This document shows, in pieces, positions 40,319 to 50,460 of a stretch of 64,000 nt of DNA. The notes beneath the pieces were generated by a model that was not told where the DNA came from, did not search any database, and saw nothing but the letters and a program-made list of their open reading frames with translations. A program made the position numbers and the translations under genes. Source of the DNA: Hymenobacter jeongseonensis. Its GTDB lineage: Bacteria > Bacteroidota > Bacteroidia > Cytophagales > Hymenobacteraceae. The stretch is from the NCBI RefSeq assembly GCF_015694725.1, contig NZ_JADQDQ010000001.1, forward strand, positions 62,001 through 126,000, read 5' to 3'. Each line of letters opens with the position of its first letter. Positions within the stretch are counted from its first letter, which is position 1.

Positions 40319-43081
40319 ATGAAGCATGTTTACCCCGTGTTACTCATGTTGTTTTTCACGTTGCAGTGCTTTATCAGCACCGCGCAGCAGAGCGAAAAAG
40401 CAGTTAGTGGTAATTTCACGCAATTACCTTTTGAGCAGTTTGCCCGACAGTTGGAGTCACAGACGACCCTGCGGTTCTATTTTGAGCCCAGCGTCGTCGA
40501 CAGCTTGTTTATAACACTGCAGGTGCAGAATCAACCGGTGCGCTCCGTACTGGAGCAGGTCCTGCAAAACACGCCGTTTCGGTTTGCCATCGACGATGAA
40601 AACCGGGTCTTTATCACATCGGGAGTCACTATTAATCCCAACCTGCCCGGTGAGTTTTACCAACCCAAGGCAGGCACTCCCCTGGCCCAGGCCGACGAGG
40701 CCGCGGCCACCGGGCCGGTGGCGCGCTCGCGCTACGTGACGGCGTCGGAATTCAAGGTGTACGAAATTGGAACAGCAAGCAACAGCACCCGAGCCACCCT
40801 GGCCGGGCACATCCGCGCGCAGAAATCGGGCGAACCCGTGATTGGGGCGTCCATCTACTCCGAAGCCACGAGCATTGGCGCGAGCACCGACCAGTTTGGC
40901 TACTTTTCGCTGACGCTGCCCACCGGCCGGCACGACCTCAAAATCAGGGGCGTCGGCATCAAGAACACCCGGCGCCAGGTGGTGCTGCTGGGGAACGGCA
41001 AGCTCGAGGTGGAAGTGGAGGAGGATATCGTGACCTTGAAAGAGGTGGTGATTGAGGCCGAAAAAGACAAGAACGTATCGGGCATGCAAATGGGCCTGGA
41101 AAAACTCGACATCAAGACCATGCGCCAAGTGCCCACGGCGTTTGGCGAAACTGACGTGTTGCGCGTGGTGATGACCTTGCCGGGCGTGAAAACGGTGGGC
41201 GAGGGCAGCACCGGTCTGAACGTGCGCGGCGGGGCCACCGACCAGAACCTAATTTTGTTCAACGACGCCACGATTTATAACCCGTCCCACTTGTTTGGCT
41301 TCTTTTCGGCCTTCAACCCTGACATCCTACAGGGTGTGGAGCTGTACAAAAGCGCCATTCCGGCCAAGTACGGCGGGCGCCTGTCGTCGGTGCTGGACAT
41401 TACCACGCGAGAAGGCAACAAAAAGAAGTTTTCGGGTTCGGGCGGCATCGGTCCGCTTACCAGCCGCCTCACGCTGGAAGGGCCGCTGGCCAAAGACAAA
41501 AGCGCGTTCATTATCAGCGGACGGGCCAGCTACTCCGACTGGATTTTAAAGCAGCTGTCGGACAAAAATTTCAAGCAAAGCGCGGCGGGGTTTTACGATG
41601 TTACGGGCCACATCAGCCACGAGATAAACGACAAAAATTCGGTGTACGCGACGGGGTATTTCAGCACCGACCGGTTCCGTTTGGCCAGCGACACCACGTA
41701 CCGCTACACCAACCAGGCAGCCAGCGTGAAGTGGCGCCACACGTTTAACAACCAACTCTATGGAGTGCTCACGGGCACCTACAGCCACTACGACTACAGC
41801 ATTACCAGCATCAAAAACGAAACCACGGCGTCGGAGCTAGCCTACGCCATCAACCAAGGCGGCCTGAAAGCGGATTTTAGCTTTTTTCCGAACTCCCGGC
41901 ACACCGTCGACTTTGGCGGTAGTTCGCAACTCTACCGCATTGCCCCGGGCAGCTTCATACCTCGCGGTGAAGCCTCGCTGATACGGCCCAACGTACTGCC
42001 CGAGGAGAAGGCTTTGGAAAGCGCCCTCTACCTCTCCGACCGGTTTGACATCACGCCGCGGTTTTCGCTTTCGGTGGGGCTGCGCTACTCGTTATTCCAA
42101 GCCCTGGGCCCGCGCGAGGTGTACGTGTACGCGCCGGGAGAGTCGCGCACGGAAGCGACGATTATCGACACAGTGCAGCACGCTTCTAATAAGGTGCTGG
42201 CCCAGTACCACGGCCCGGAATACCGCCTTTCGGCCCGCTATTCGCTCAACGACAACTCGTCGGTAAAGGCGAGCTACACCCGCACGCGCCAGTACATTCA
42301 CCAGCTGACTAATACTGCCTCTGTTTCGCCAGCCGACGTCTGGAAGCTCAGCGACGGCAACATTCGCCCCCAAATTGGCGACCAGGTTTCGGTGGGGTAT
42401 TACCGCAACTTCAAGGGCAATACCATCGAAGTATCGGTCGAGACTTACTACAAAACCCTGCGCGATTTTGTTGACTACAAAAGCGGCGCCACGCTGGTGC
42501 TCAACCGCCACATTGAAACCGACATCATCAACGCCCAAGGCCAAGCCTACGGCGTGGAGTTCTTTCTAAAGAAGCTCACGGGCAAGCTCAACGGCTGGGT
42601 GGGCTATACTTACTCCCGCTCGCTGGTGCAGGTGAATGCGGCCACCACGTCGGACATGATAAACGGCGGGCGTTATTATCCCACTAATTTCGACAAGCCC
42701 CACGACGTGACCATGGTGGGCAATTACCGGTTCAGCCGCCGCTTCAGCACCTCGCTCAACGCCACCTATAGCACGGGCCGACCCATTACCCTGCCGCTGG
42801 CCAAGTACTACGTGGCCAACTCGTTGCGGGTATATTATTCGGACCGCAATGCCTACCGAGTGCCTGACTACATGCGCCTCGATTTCGCTTTCAACATCGA
42901 AGGCGGCCACAAAGTGAAGAAGCTGGCCCACAGTTCTTGGACGCTGGGCATTTATAACGTAACCGGCCGCCGCAATCCGTATTCCATTTACTTCAAAGCG
43001 GTGAACGGGCAAATCAAGGGCTACCAACTGGCCGTTTTTGGTGCGCCGATTCCGAGTATAACCTACAATTTCAAGTTCTAA
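40319..43081 (+). CDS. TonB-dependent receptor with STN and carboxypeptidase-like domains
   Basis: From the ATG at 40319 this is a 920-residue outer-membrane receptor. After a signal peptide (LLMLFFTLQCFISTAQQ) comes a secretin/TonB short N-terminal-like domain (LPFEQFARQLESQTTLRF, VRSVLEQVLQNTPFRF). Next are a carboxypeptidase-like domain (GEPVIGASIYSEATSIGAST), a plug (LNVRGGATDQNLILFNDATI) and a barrel ending YNFKF. STN domains usually signal to an anti-sigma factor, yet no FecI/FecR pair is present here. The stop directly abuts the next gene's ATG, so translation is probably coupled to the DUF4249 lipoprotein. Substrate unknown. Confidence 0.93.
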   Translation: MKHVYPVLLMLFFTLQCFISTAQQSEKAVSGNFTQLPFEQFARQLESQTTLRFYFEPSVVDSLFITLQVQNQPVRSVLEQVLQNTPFRFAIDDENRVFITSGVTINPNLPGEFYQPKAGTPLAQADEAAATGPVARSRYVTASEFKVYEIGTASNSTRATLAGHIRAQKSGEPVIGASIYSEATSIGASTDQFGYFSLTLPTGRHDLKIRGVGIKNTRRQVVLLGNGKLEVEVEEDIVTLKEVVIEAEKDKNVSGMQMGLEKLDIKTMRQVPTAFGETDVLRVVMTLPGVKTVGEGSTGLNVRGGATDQNLILFNDATIYNPSHLFGFFSAFNPDILQGVELYKSAIPAKYGGRLSSVLDITTREGNKKKFSGSGGIGPLTSRLTLEGPLAKDKSAFIISGRASYSDWILKQLSDKNFKQSAAGFYDVTGHISHEINDKNSVYATGYFSTDRFRLASDTTYRYTNQAASVKWRHTFNNQLYGVLTGTYSHYDYSITSIKNETTASELAYAINQGGLKADFSFFPNSRHTVDFGGSSQLYRIAPGSFIPRGEASLIRPNVLPEEKALESALYLSDRFDITPRFSLSVGLRYSLFQALGPREVYVYAPGESRTEATIIDTVQHASNKVLAQYHGPEYRLSARYSLNDNSSVKASYTRTRQYIHQLTNTASVSPADVWKLSDGNIRPQIGDQVSVGYYRNFKGNTIEVSVETYYKTLRDFVDYKSGATLVLNRHIETDIINAQGQAYGVEFFLKKLTGKLNGWVGYTYSRSLVQVNAATTSDMINGGRYYPTNFDKPHDVTMVGNYRFSRRFSTSLNATYSTGRPITLPLAKYYVANSLRVYYSDRNAYRVPDYMRLDFAFNIEGGHKVKKLAHSSWTLGIYNVTGRRNPYSIYFKAVNGQIKGYQLAVFGAPIPSITYNFKF

Positions 43082-44263
43082 ATGCGCACCTTTCCTCTAT
43101 CCATTGGCCGGAGTCTAATATGGTGCTTGGCGCTGCTAATGGGCTGTACGGATTCGTATTTGCCCGAGGCGCTTGAATCTCCACCGAACTATTTGGTAGT
43201 GGACGGCTTCCTCAACGCGCAGGGTGTGACGACCGTCCGCCTTTCGCGTACCTACGCGGTGGACTCGAAGGCAGTGGCCCCAGCCGAACTCCGCGCCAAC
43301 GCCTTTATTGAAGACGAAGCCGGAGCGCGCCTGGGGTTGCGCGAGGGCGTAGCTGGCGCGTATGTTTCGGCCCCGCTGGTGCTCGACCCGGCCAAAAAGT
43401 ACCGCCTGCGCGTGCTGACCCAAGCCGGGCAGGACTATGCGTCCGAATTCGTACCCGTCAAGCTTACCCCGCCCATCGACGCGGTGGCTTGGCGCGCTAC
43501 CCCGGAAGGTGTCGACGTGCTCGTCGACACGCACGACGACCAAAACGCCAGCCAGTATTATCGTTGGGACTATGAGGAGACCTGGGAAATTAATCCGCCT
43601 TACCGACCTAATGTGGAGTACGTTAACGGACAAATGCGGGACATCGTGGTGCCGTACCCGACCATTTGCTGGGGCAGTGCTCTTTCAACTGCTATACAAA
43701 TTGACAAGACTACGGCTTTGAGCCAAGACGTGGTGTCGGGCTTTAGGGTGCGGCGGCTGGCACGCACCTCTGAGCGGCTGACCTCGCGCTACAGCGTCTT
43801 GGTCCAGCAGCACGCCTTGACCAAGGAGGAGTACGCCTACTGGGAGTTGCTGCGCAAAAACACTGAGAGCCTCGGCTCGCTCTTCGACCCCCAGCCCGCC
43901 CAGCTCACGGGCAACGTGCGATGCCTCTCCGCCCCCGACCAGCTTGCCCTGGGTTTTGTCAGCGCCCATTCCTGCACTGAGAAACGCCTTTTTATCGCTC
44001 GGCAAGAGCTGCCCCAGGAGTGGGATGTGCGCACTGGTTACGAGGGGTGCCTTCCGCCCGACACCGTTTACATCGACCGTCCCAATCCTCCTATCCCCAA
44101 TCCAGTGGTTATTCTGTACGGCGCTTTCAACCCCTTGTCCGGTAACCTGCCCATTGAACCTGTTTATGGTCCAGGCCCCGTGCTACAGGGCTACACGGCC
44201 AAGTCCCGTGATTGCATTGACTGTCGCACCCGGGGGACGACCGTAAGGCCTACTTTCTGGTAG
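43082..44263 (+). CDS. DUF4249 lipoprotein
   Basis: This 393-residue lipoprotein has a signal ending in the lipobox LMGC (Cys at 22) and the opening PPNYLVVDGFLNAQG, characteristic of DUF4249. Beta-rich repeats follow (TTVRLSRTYAVDSK, YRLRVLTQAGQDYASEF), with paired Cys in the second half (ICWG, RCLSAP, HSCTEK, DCIDCR). DUF4249 proteins are typically encoded next to STN-type TonB receptors and may act as surface partners, as SusD does for SusC. Here it starts directly at the receptor's stop and is followed 3 bp later by the macroglobulin/plug gene, which makes a tight operon. Confidence 0.92.
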   Translation: MRTFPLSIGRSLIWCLALLMGCTDSYLPEALESPPNYLVVDGFLNAQGVTTVRLSRTYAVDSKAVAPAELRANAFIEDEAGARLGLREGVAGAYVSAPLVLDPAKKYRLRVLTQAGQDYASEFVPVKLTPPIDAVAWRATPEGVDVLVDTHDDQNASQYYRWDYEETWEINPPYRPNVEYVNGQMRDIVVPYPTICWGSALSTAIQIDKTTALSQDVVSGFRVRRLARTSERLTSRYSVLVQQHALTKEEYAYWELLRKNTESLGSLFDPQPAQLTGNVRCLSAPDQLALGFVSAHSCTEKRLFIARQELPQEWDVRTGYEGCLPPDTVYIDRPNPPIPNPVVILYGAFNPLSGNLPIEPVYGPGPVLQGYTAKSRDCIDCRTRGTTVRPTFW

Positions 44264-44266
44264 AAT

Positions 44267-46729
44267 ATGGCGTTCAAACCCTTCCAGCACCGCAAAAACT
44301 TCATGGCCAACTTCACACATCTGGCTTCACGGCACTTTTGCACCGGTTTGGGAACCGTGCTGCTATGCGGGTTGGCTGGCTTGGGCTCGGCTGCAGCACA
44401 GGCCGATGCAAGCACCGACATTGCCCGCAAGCTGGCGGAATACGAGCAACGGGGGCCGCACGAAAAGATATTCCTCCACCACGACCGGCCGGTGTACCTG
44501 AGCGGCGAGACCATGTGGTTCAAGCTCTACGCCGTGGAAGGAACGTACTGCAGCCCTCTGCGCCTGAGCAGCGTGGCCTACGTGGAAATAATCAACGCAG
44601 AGCAACAGCCCGTGCTGCAGGGCAAAATCGAGTTGAAAAACGCCACGGGACAGGGCTCTTTCCTGCTACCCACCTCCATGCCCGCGGGCCGCTACACGGT
44701 GCGGGCGTACACTAGCTGGATGCAAAACGCCGGGCCGGAGGCGTATTTCCACACGTCGGTCACGGTCATAAATACCCTCACGTCGTCGGGCGCGGGCACC
44801 AAGGATTCGTCTACGTACGACGCGCAGTTTTATCCCGAAGGCGGCAACCTCGTGCAGGGCCTGCCAGGCAAAGTAGCTTTCAAAGTGACCGACAAGGCCG
44901 GCAAGGGCATTGCCGCCACGGGTAAGGTCTTGAACCAGAGCGGCGCCGTGGTGGCCACTTTCCAGACTCAGCAGCTGGGCATGGGCACGTTCAATCTTAC
45001 CCCAACGGTTGCCGGGCAAGGTGCTTACACCGCAGTTGTAACGCTGGGCAAAAACCAGGTGCTGCGTCGGCTACTGCCCCAGACCCAGGACCACGGTTAC
45101 GTGCTACGTCTCGAGGATACCGGGGCCGACCAGCTCACCGTGAACGTTATAGCCACCACTATGAGTCCCGAAACAGTGTTTCTGCTGGCTCATTCGCGGC
45201 AGCACCCGGCGGTAGCCCTGCAGGCACAGCTCGTCAACGGCCAGGCGGCGTTTATAGTAAACAAAACGCAGTTGCTGGAGGGCGTGTCCCATTTCACCCT
45301 GTTCAACTCGGCCCGGCGCCCGCTGTGCGAACGGCTATACTTCCAGGCACCCAAACGCCAGTTGGCTATTACGGCACGCCCCAGCAAGGCCCAGTACGGT
45401 CTCCGCGATAAAGTGAGTGTGCAGGTAGGCACAGCCGACCAGCACACTCACTTTATCGCGGCCAACCTCTCGATGGCCGTGTACCGCCTCGATTCGCTGA
45501 CCACCACCCAGGCCACGGCCATCGACCGCTACCTCTGGCTGAGCTCTGACCTGAAGGGTGCAGTGGAAAACCCCGATTACTATTTCACCGCGCCGGCGGC
45601 CGAAGCAGCCCTAGCCGTCGATAACCTGATGCTCACGCAAGGCTGGAGTCGGTTTCGCTGGGAAGAGGTGCTGACCGCGACGCCCAAGCCCTTCGAGCAC
45701 CTGCCTGAGCCCAACGGGCTGGTAGTGCAAGGCCATGTTACCCGGGCCGGCACCAACGCGCCGGTCCAGGGCGTCATCACATACTTGTCCTCGCCGAGCC
45801 GCATCACGCACTTGAGCAACTCCGAAAGCACCGCCGATGGCCGGGTGAAATTTGAGATGCAACAGTTTGCCGGCACTCAAAACTTGGTCCTGCAAACCGC
45901 CCCGCAGCAGGACACAACCCTGCAGCTGACGGTGCTTTCTCCTTTTTCGAAGCAGTACGCCAGTGCGGTCGGCTCTGCGTTTGGCCTAACGGGGCGCTTT
46001 CAGCTCGACTACGCCAAGCGGCATCTGCAGGCGCAGGTCCAGCACGTGTTTGCGGGCCAGTACCGTAACCGCTTCGTGGCCCAGCCCGTCGATAGTCTGT
46101 CTTTTTTTGGCAAGCCCAACGAATCCTATCTGCTTGATAAATACACCCGCTTCAAAGTGCTGGAGGAAGTGCTGCGCGAATACGTGCCAGGCGTGCTGGT
46201 GCGCATCCGCAAGGACGGCTTTCACCTAGCCGTGACCGACCGGCTGAACAAGGAACTGTTTCAGAAAAATCCCATGGTGCTCCTGGACGGTGTGCCCGTA
46301 TTTAACATGAACAAAATCATGGCGATGGACCCGCTGAAAATCCAAAAGCTGGAAGTTGTCGACGCCCGGTATTTCCACGGTGTGGCGGCTTATGAAGGCA
46401 TTGTGAGCTTCACGACGTATAAGGGCAACCTCGAAGGGTTTCAGCTCGATGCACGGGCGCTGGTGCAGGAATACGAAGGGGTGCAACAACAGCGCGAGTT
46501 TTACGCCCCCCGCTACGAAACCGACCAAGAAAAGCAAAGTCGCTTGCCCGACCTGCGCAATCTGCTGTATTGGAATCCGGAACTGGCAACGTCCAGTGGC
46601 ACTACCCGCCCGGTAGAGTTTTATACCGGTGACCAAGCCGGGCGATTTCTGGTTGTAGTTCAAGGCCTTGCCGCTAGTGGCCTTGCGGGCAGCAGCAGTT
46701 TTGTCTTGGAGGTGAAGCCGGCGCTGTAG
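44267..46729 (+). CDS. Macroglobulin-domain protein with TonB-plug-like C-terminus
   Basis: This protein of about 820 residues has a signal peptide and a start resembling alpha-2-macroglobulin MG domains (EKIFLHHDRPVYLSGETMWF, LPAGRYTVRAYTS-like). Several beta domains follow, and a region at about 640-740 resembles a TonB plug (VRIRKDGFHLAV, NPMVLLDGVPVFNMNKIM, VARYFHG-like). No beta-barrel follows, so it is not a receptor. It closes the four-gene receptor operon. The coding sequence holds a perfect 20-bp inverted repeat at 45403-45461. A second ATG lies 12 codons in and may be the true start. Confidence 0.88.
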   Translation: MAFKPFQHRKNFMANFTHLASRHFCTGLGTVLLCGLAGLGSAAAQADASTDIARKLAEYEQRGPHEKIFLHHDRPVYLSGETMWFKLYAVEGTYCSPLRLSSVAYVEIINAEQQPVLQGKIELKNATGQGSFLLPTSMPAGRYTVRAYTSWMQNAGPEAYFHTSVTVINTLTSSGAGTKDSSTYDAQFYPEGGNLVQGLPGKVAFKVTDKAGKGIAATGKVLNQSGAVVATFQTQQLGMGTFNLTPTVAGQGAYTAVVTLGKNQVLRRLLPQTQDHGYVLRLEDTGADQLTVNVIATTMSPETVFLLAHSRQHPAVALQAQLVNGQAAFIVNKTQLLEGVSHFTLFNSARRPLCERLYFQAPKRQLAITARPSKAQYGLRDKVSVQVGTADQHTHFIAANLSMAVYRLDSLTTTQATAIDRYLWLSSDLKGAVENPDYYFTAPAAEAALAVDNLMLTQGWSRFRWEEVLTATPKPFEHLPEPNGLVVQGHVTRAGTNAPVQGVITYLSSPSRITHLSNSESTADGRVKFEMQQFAGTQNLVLQTAPQQDTTLQLTVLSPFSKQYASAVGSAFGLTGRFQLDYAKRHLQAQVQHVFAGQYRNRFVAQPVDSLSFFGKPNESYLLDKYTRFKVLEEVLREYVPGVLVRIRKDGFHLAVTDRLNKELFQKNPMVLLDGVPVFNMNKIMAMDPLKIQKLEVVDARYFHGVAAYEGIVSFTTYKGNLEGFQLDARALVQEYEGVQQQREFYAPRYETDQEKQSRLPDLRNLLYWNPELATSSGTTRPVEFYTGDQAGRFLVVVQGLAASGLAGSSSFVLEVKPAL
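45403..45461. repeat. Perfect 20-bp inverted repeat inside a coding sequence
   Basis: 45403-45422 and 45442-45461 are exact reverse complements around a 19-nt loop, within the macroglobulin/plug gene. The arms encode RDKVSVQ and QHTHFIAA on the two sides, so no coding symmetry explains them. Confidence 0.9.
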
Positions 46730-46850
46730 CTTGCCGGGCTGAGCGCCCCCACTCGCGGCAGTGGCCCAAGGTGCCAATACCAGTAGCCGTAACAGTGGAA
46801 CTGGCTATTTTGCTATACCCTTCTGTACTGGTCGCCCGTACCTTCGCACT

Positions 46851-49742
46851 ATGCCTGAACAATCCGCCACCCCTCCCAAAAAACTCTTCCTCCTCGACGC
46901 TTTTGCTCTGATATACCGCTCGCACTTCGCGTTCAGCAAAAACCCGCGCATCAACTCCAAGGGCATGAACACGGGCGCCGTGCTCGGCTTCACCAACACG
47001 CTGGTGGAGGTGCTGCAAAAGGAAAAGCCCACCCACATCGGCGTGTGCTTCGATGGGCCGAAAAAGACCTTTCGCCACGAGCAGTTTGCTGCCTACAAGG
47101 CCCAGCGCCAGGCCATGCCCGAGGACATAGGCATCGCCATTCCTTACATCAAGAAAATCATTCAGGCCTTCCACATTCCGGTGCTGATGCTGGACGGCTT
47201 TGAGGCCGACGACGTCATCGGCACCCTGGCGCAGCGGGCTGAGGCCCAAGGCTTCGAGGTGTTTATGATGACGCCCGACAAGGACTACTGCCAGCTCGTG
47301 ACCGAGCACATCAAAATCTACCGCCCGGCCTTCATGGGCAACGCGGCCGAAATCCTGGACGTGGCCCACGTGCTGGCCCGCTTCGAGATTGAGCGAGTGG
47401 AGCAGGTGATTGACATTCTGGGTTTGCAGGGCGACGCTTCCGACAACATTCCCGGCATTCCCGGCATCGGCGAGAAGACGGCCAAGACGCTGATTCAGAA
47501 GTACGGCTCGGTGGAAAACCTGCTGGCCCACGTGGACGAGCTCAAGGGCAAGCAGCAGGAAAACGTGCGCAACTTCGCCGAGCAGGGCCTGATGAGCAAG
47601 GAGCTGGCCACCATCCACGTGAACGTGCCCCTGCCCTTCGAGCCCGATGCGCTGGTGCTCGACGCGCCCGACGAAGCCAAGCTGCGCGAGTTGTTCGACG
47701 AGCTGGAGTTCCGGCAGCTGGCGGCCCGCGTGCTCGGCGGCAACGGTCCCGCCCGCACCCCGGCCAGCGTGGCCAAGCCCGGCAGCACCCCGGTGCGCCG
47801 CCCCAAACTAGTGGCCGGCGACCAAGCTTCGCTCTTCGGCAACCCGGGAGACGGGGCCATTGCCGTTGACGCGGAAGAAGGCGAAACCGGCCAGTACGGC
47901 GCCCCCAGCGGCCCGCGCAAGCGCTTGGAAGACGTGCCCTACCAATACCATTTGATTGACACGCCCGAGCTGCGCCAGATGCTGCTCGGCTTCCTGTTGC
48001 AGCAAACCGAAGTGAGCTTCGACACCGAAACCACCGGGCTCGATATTATGACGGCCCGGCTGGTGGGCATGAGCTTTTGCTGGCTGCCAGGCGAGGCGTA
48101 TTATGTGCCCGTACCGGTGGAGGACCCGGAAGCGGTGCAAGCCATCGTGGATGAATTCTGCCCGTTTTTCGAGGCCGAGCACATTCTCAAAATCGGGCAG
48201 AATATTAAGTACGACCTCACCATTCTGCGGCACTACGGCGTGGAGGTGAGCGGGCAGCTGTTCGACACCATGCTGGCCCACTACCTCATCGAGCCCGACA
48301 TGCGCCACAACATGGACGTGCTGGCCGAAACCTACCTGCACTACTCGCCGGTGTCGATTATCGACCTCATCGGCCCCAAAGGCAAGAAGCAGAAAACCAT
48401 GGCCGACATCCCGCCCGCCGAGGTGAAGGACTACGCCTGCGAAGACGCCGACGTGACCCTGCAACTCAAGCATGTGTTTGAGCCCATGCTGCAGGACCTG
48501 GGTTTATTGGGCTTGCTCAACGACGTGGAAAACCCGCTGGTGCCGGTGCTGAGCAGCATCGAGTACGAGGGCGTGCGCATTGACTCCAACGCCATGAACG
48601 AGTACTCGGCCGAGCTGCAAGGCTACATTCAGGAGCTGGAAACGCAGATTTTCCGCGAAGCCGGGCAGGAGTTCAACATCGGCTCGCCGAAGCAGTTGGG
48701 CGAAGTGCTGTTTGACAAAATGCAGATTGGCGGCGGCAAAATCAAGAAAACCAAGACCGGCCAGTACGCCACCGGCGAGGAAATCCTGAGCTTGCTGGCC
48801 GCCGACAACCCCATCGTGGCCCTCATACTGGAGTACCGCCAGCTCACCAAGCTGCGCTCGACCTACGTGGAGGCGCTGCCTCAGCTGGTGTGCGTGGCCG
48901 ATGGCCGCGTGCACACCAACTTCAACCAGGCCGTGACCGCCACCGGCCGCCTGAGTAGCACCAACCCCAACCTGCAGAACATCCCCATCCGCACGGAAAA
49001 GGGCCGGGAAATTCGCAAGGCCTTCGTGCCGCGCGACGAAAACCACGTGCTGCTCGCGGCCGACTACTCGCAGGTGGAATTGCGCATCATGGCCGACTTC
49101 TCGGGCGATAAAACCATGATTGAGGCCTTCCGCCAGGGCCTCGACGTGCACGCCAGCACCGCTAGCAAAGTCTTCAAAGTGCCCATCGAAGAAGTAGATA
49201 GCGAGATGCGCCGCAAAGCCAAAACGGTCAACTTCGGCATCATCTACGGCATTTCGGCCTTCGGTTTGGCCCAGCGCATCGGCATCAGCCGCAAGGAAGC
49301 CACGGACATCATCGAGACCTATTTCCAGGAATTCCCGTCGGTGAAGCAGTTCATGGACGAGAGCATCAACCGGGCCCGGGAGCTGGAATACGCCGAAACG
49401 CTGCTCAAGCGCCGCCGCTACCTGCGCGACATCAACTCGCGCAACGCCACGCTGCGCGGCTACACCGAGCGCAACGCCATCAACGCCCCCATCCAGGGTA
49501 CGGCCGCCGACATCATCAAGATGGCCATGATTAACATCTACCACTGGCTGCGCGAGGAGAAGCTCCAGACCCGCATGATACTGCAGGTGCACGACGAATT
49601 GGTGTTCGACGCGGTGAAAGAGGAAGTGGCCTACATCACCCCCAAAATCAAGGAGCTGATGACCACGGCCCTGCTACTGCCCCGCGGTGTGCCCCTGGAA
49701 GTGGAAGTAGGCACCGGCGACAACTGGCTGCAGGCCCACTAA
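46851..49742 (+). CDS. polA: DNA polymerase I
   Basis: This 963-residue polymerase I has all three activities. The 5'-3' exonuclease region has LDAFALIYRSHFAFS and GDASDNIPGIPGIGEKTA. The 3'-5' proofreading domain starts near 370 and keeps its metal-binding FDTETTG and the ALED-like YACEDADVTLQL. The polymerase has motif A (ADYSQVELRIMA), motif B (RRKAKTVNFGIIYG) and motif C (QVHDELVFD). The ATG at 46851 (MPEQSATPPKKLFLL) is chosen; the open frame upstream to 46761 is not family-like. It has a free-standing position after the receptor operon. Confidence 0.97.
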   Translation: MPEQSATPPKKLFLLDAFALIYRSHFAFSKNPRINSKGMNTGAVLGFTNTLVEVLQKEKPTHIGVCFDGPKKTFRHEQFAAYKAQRQAMPEDIGIAIPYIKKIIQAFHIPVLMLDGFEADDVIGTLAQRAEAQGFEVFMMTPDKDYCQLVTEHIKIYRPAFMGNAAEILDVAHVLARFEIERVEQVIDILGLQGDASDNIPGIPGIGEKTAKTLIQKYGSVENLLAHVDELKGKQQENVRNFAEQGLMSKELATIHVNVPLPFEPDALVLDAPDEAKLRELFDELEFRQLAARVLGGNGPARTPASVAKPGSTPVRRPKLVAGDQASLFGNPGDGAIAVDAEEGETGQYGAPSGPRKRLEDVPYQYHLIDTPELRQMLLGFLLQQTEVSFDTETTGLDIMTARLVGMSFCWLPGEAYYVPVPVEDPEAVQAIVDEFCPFFEAEHILKIGQNIKYDLTILRHYGVEVSGQLFDTMLAHYLIEPDMRHNMDVLAETYLHYSPVSIIDLIGPKGKKQKTMADIPPAEVKDYACEDADVTLQLKHVFEPMLQDLGLLGLLNDVENPLVPVLSSIEYEGVRIDSNAMNEYSAELQGYIQELETQIFREAGQEFNIGSPKQLGEVLFDKMQIGGGKIKKTKTGQYATGEEILSLLAADNPIVALILEYRQLTKLRSTYVEALPQLVCVADGRVHTNFNQAVTATGRLSSTNPNLQNIPIRTEKGREIRKAFVPRDENHVLLAADYSQVELRIMADFSGDKTMIEAFRQGLDVHASTASKVFKVPIEEVDSEMRRKAKTVNFGIIYGISAFGLAQRIGISRKEATDIIETYFQEFPSVKQFMDESINRARELEYAETLLKRRRYLRDINSRNATLRGYTERNAINAPIQGTAADIIKMAMINIYHWLREEKLQTRMILQVHDELVFDAVKEEVAYITPKIKELMTTALLLPRGVPLEVEVGTGDNWLQAH

Positions 49743-49768
49743 ACTGCTTTTGAAGTCGGAAACGCGAA

Positions 49769-49857
49769 GTAGCGTGGTCGTACCCGGAGGGACTCTGCGA
49801 GTCCGCGCATTGCAGGAGTCGTCTGCCCACACGCGGACTCGCAGAGTCCACGCTACT
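49769..49857. repeat. REP-like palindrome, family A copy 2
   Basis: Arms GGACTCTGCGAGTCCGCG (49790-49807) and its complement (49832-49849) are flanked by a second pair (49769-49778 and 49848-49857). The core matches the palindrome at 7587-7656. It lies between polA and the DoxX-like gene. Confidence 0.75.
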
Positions 49858-49915
49858 TACACTCTGGCGGCGGCCTTCCGTATAGACAAGCTTTCGACTA
49901 ACCCTTCGGTAAGCT

Positions 49916-50359
49916 ATGGCACCCCAAACGCACACCACAACCTTACAGAACGTCGCCCGTGGCATTTTGGGCACCTTTATGATAGTGGCCGGCACGGGGC
50001 ACCTCACCTTTCAGCGGCAGGAATTTCAGGCGCAGGTGCCTGATTTTGTGCCTTTCGACAAAGACACCGTCGTGTTGCAATCGGGCGTAGTGGAAATTGG
50101 GCTGGGCTTGGCCTTGCTCTTGTTGAAGGGCCGGAACCGGGTGCGCATGGGCGTGGGTTTGGCCGCCTTCTATGCGCTGGTATTTCCCGGCAACGTGCAC
50201 CAGTACACCCACCACATTTCTGCCTTTGGCCTTGATACCGACGCCAAGCGGCTGGGGCGGTTATTTTTCCAGCCCGTACTGATGGGTTGGGCGCTGTGGT
50301 CTACCGGCGCATTAACGGCTTTGCGGGCGCGGCCGCAACAGTTCCAAGAAAACACATAG
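49916..50359 (+). CDS. DoxX-like membrane protein
   Basis: This 147-residue protein has four hydrophobic helices: ARGILGTFMIVAGTGHL, VVEIGLGLALLLL, VGLAAFYALVFPGN and FFQPVLMGWALWSTG. The GTGHLTF and GNVHQY positions fit the DoxX/DUF417-like group of small membrane proteins. Such proteins are thought to work in membrane redox or quinone-linked processes, but no reaction is established here. It lies about 100 bp before the response-regulator gene at 50461 on the same strand and could be a target of that system. This is a weak inference. Confidence 0.85.
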   Translation: MAPQTHTTTLQNVARGILGTFMIVAGTGHLTFQRQEFQAQVPDFVPFDKDTVVLQSGVVEIGLGLALLLLKGRNRVRMGVGLAAFYALVFPGNVHQYTHHISAFGLDTDAKRLGRLFFQPVLMGWALWSTGALTALRARPQQFQENT

Positions 50360-50460
50360 GCCCACTCACCGCAGCGCCTGCTCGCTCGCCTTGTACAAAC
50401 CAGCGTCCACGGCAACCGAGCGACTGGGTTGGGGTTGAAAGGATACTTTACGATGGTCGC

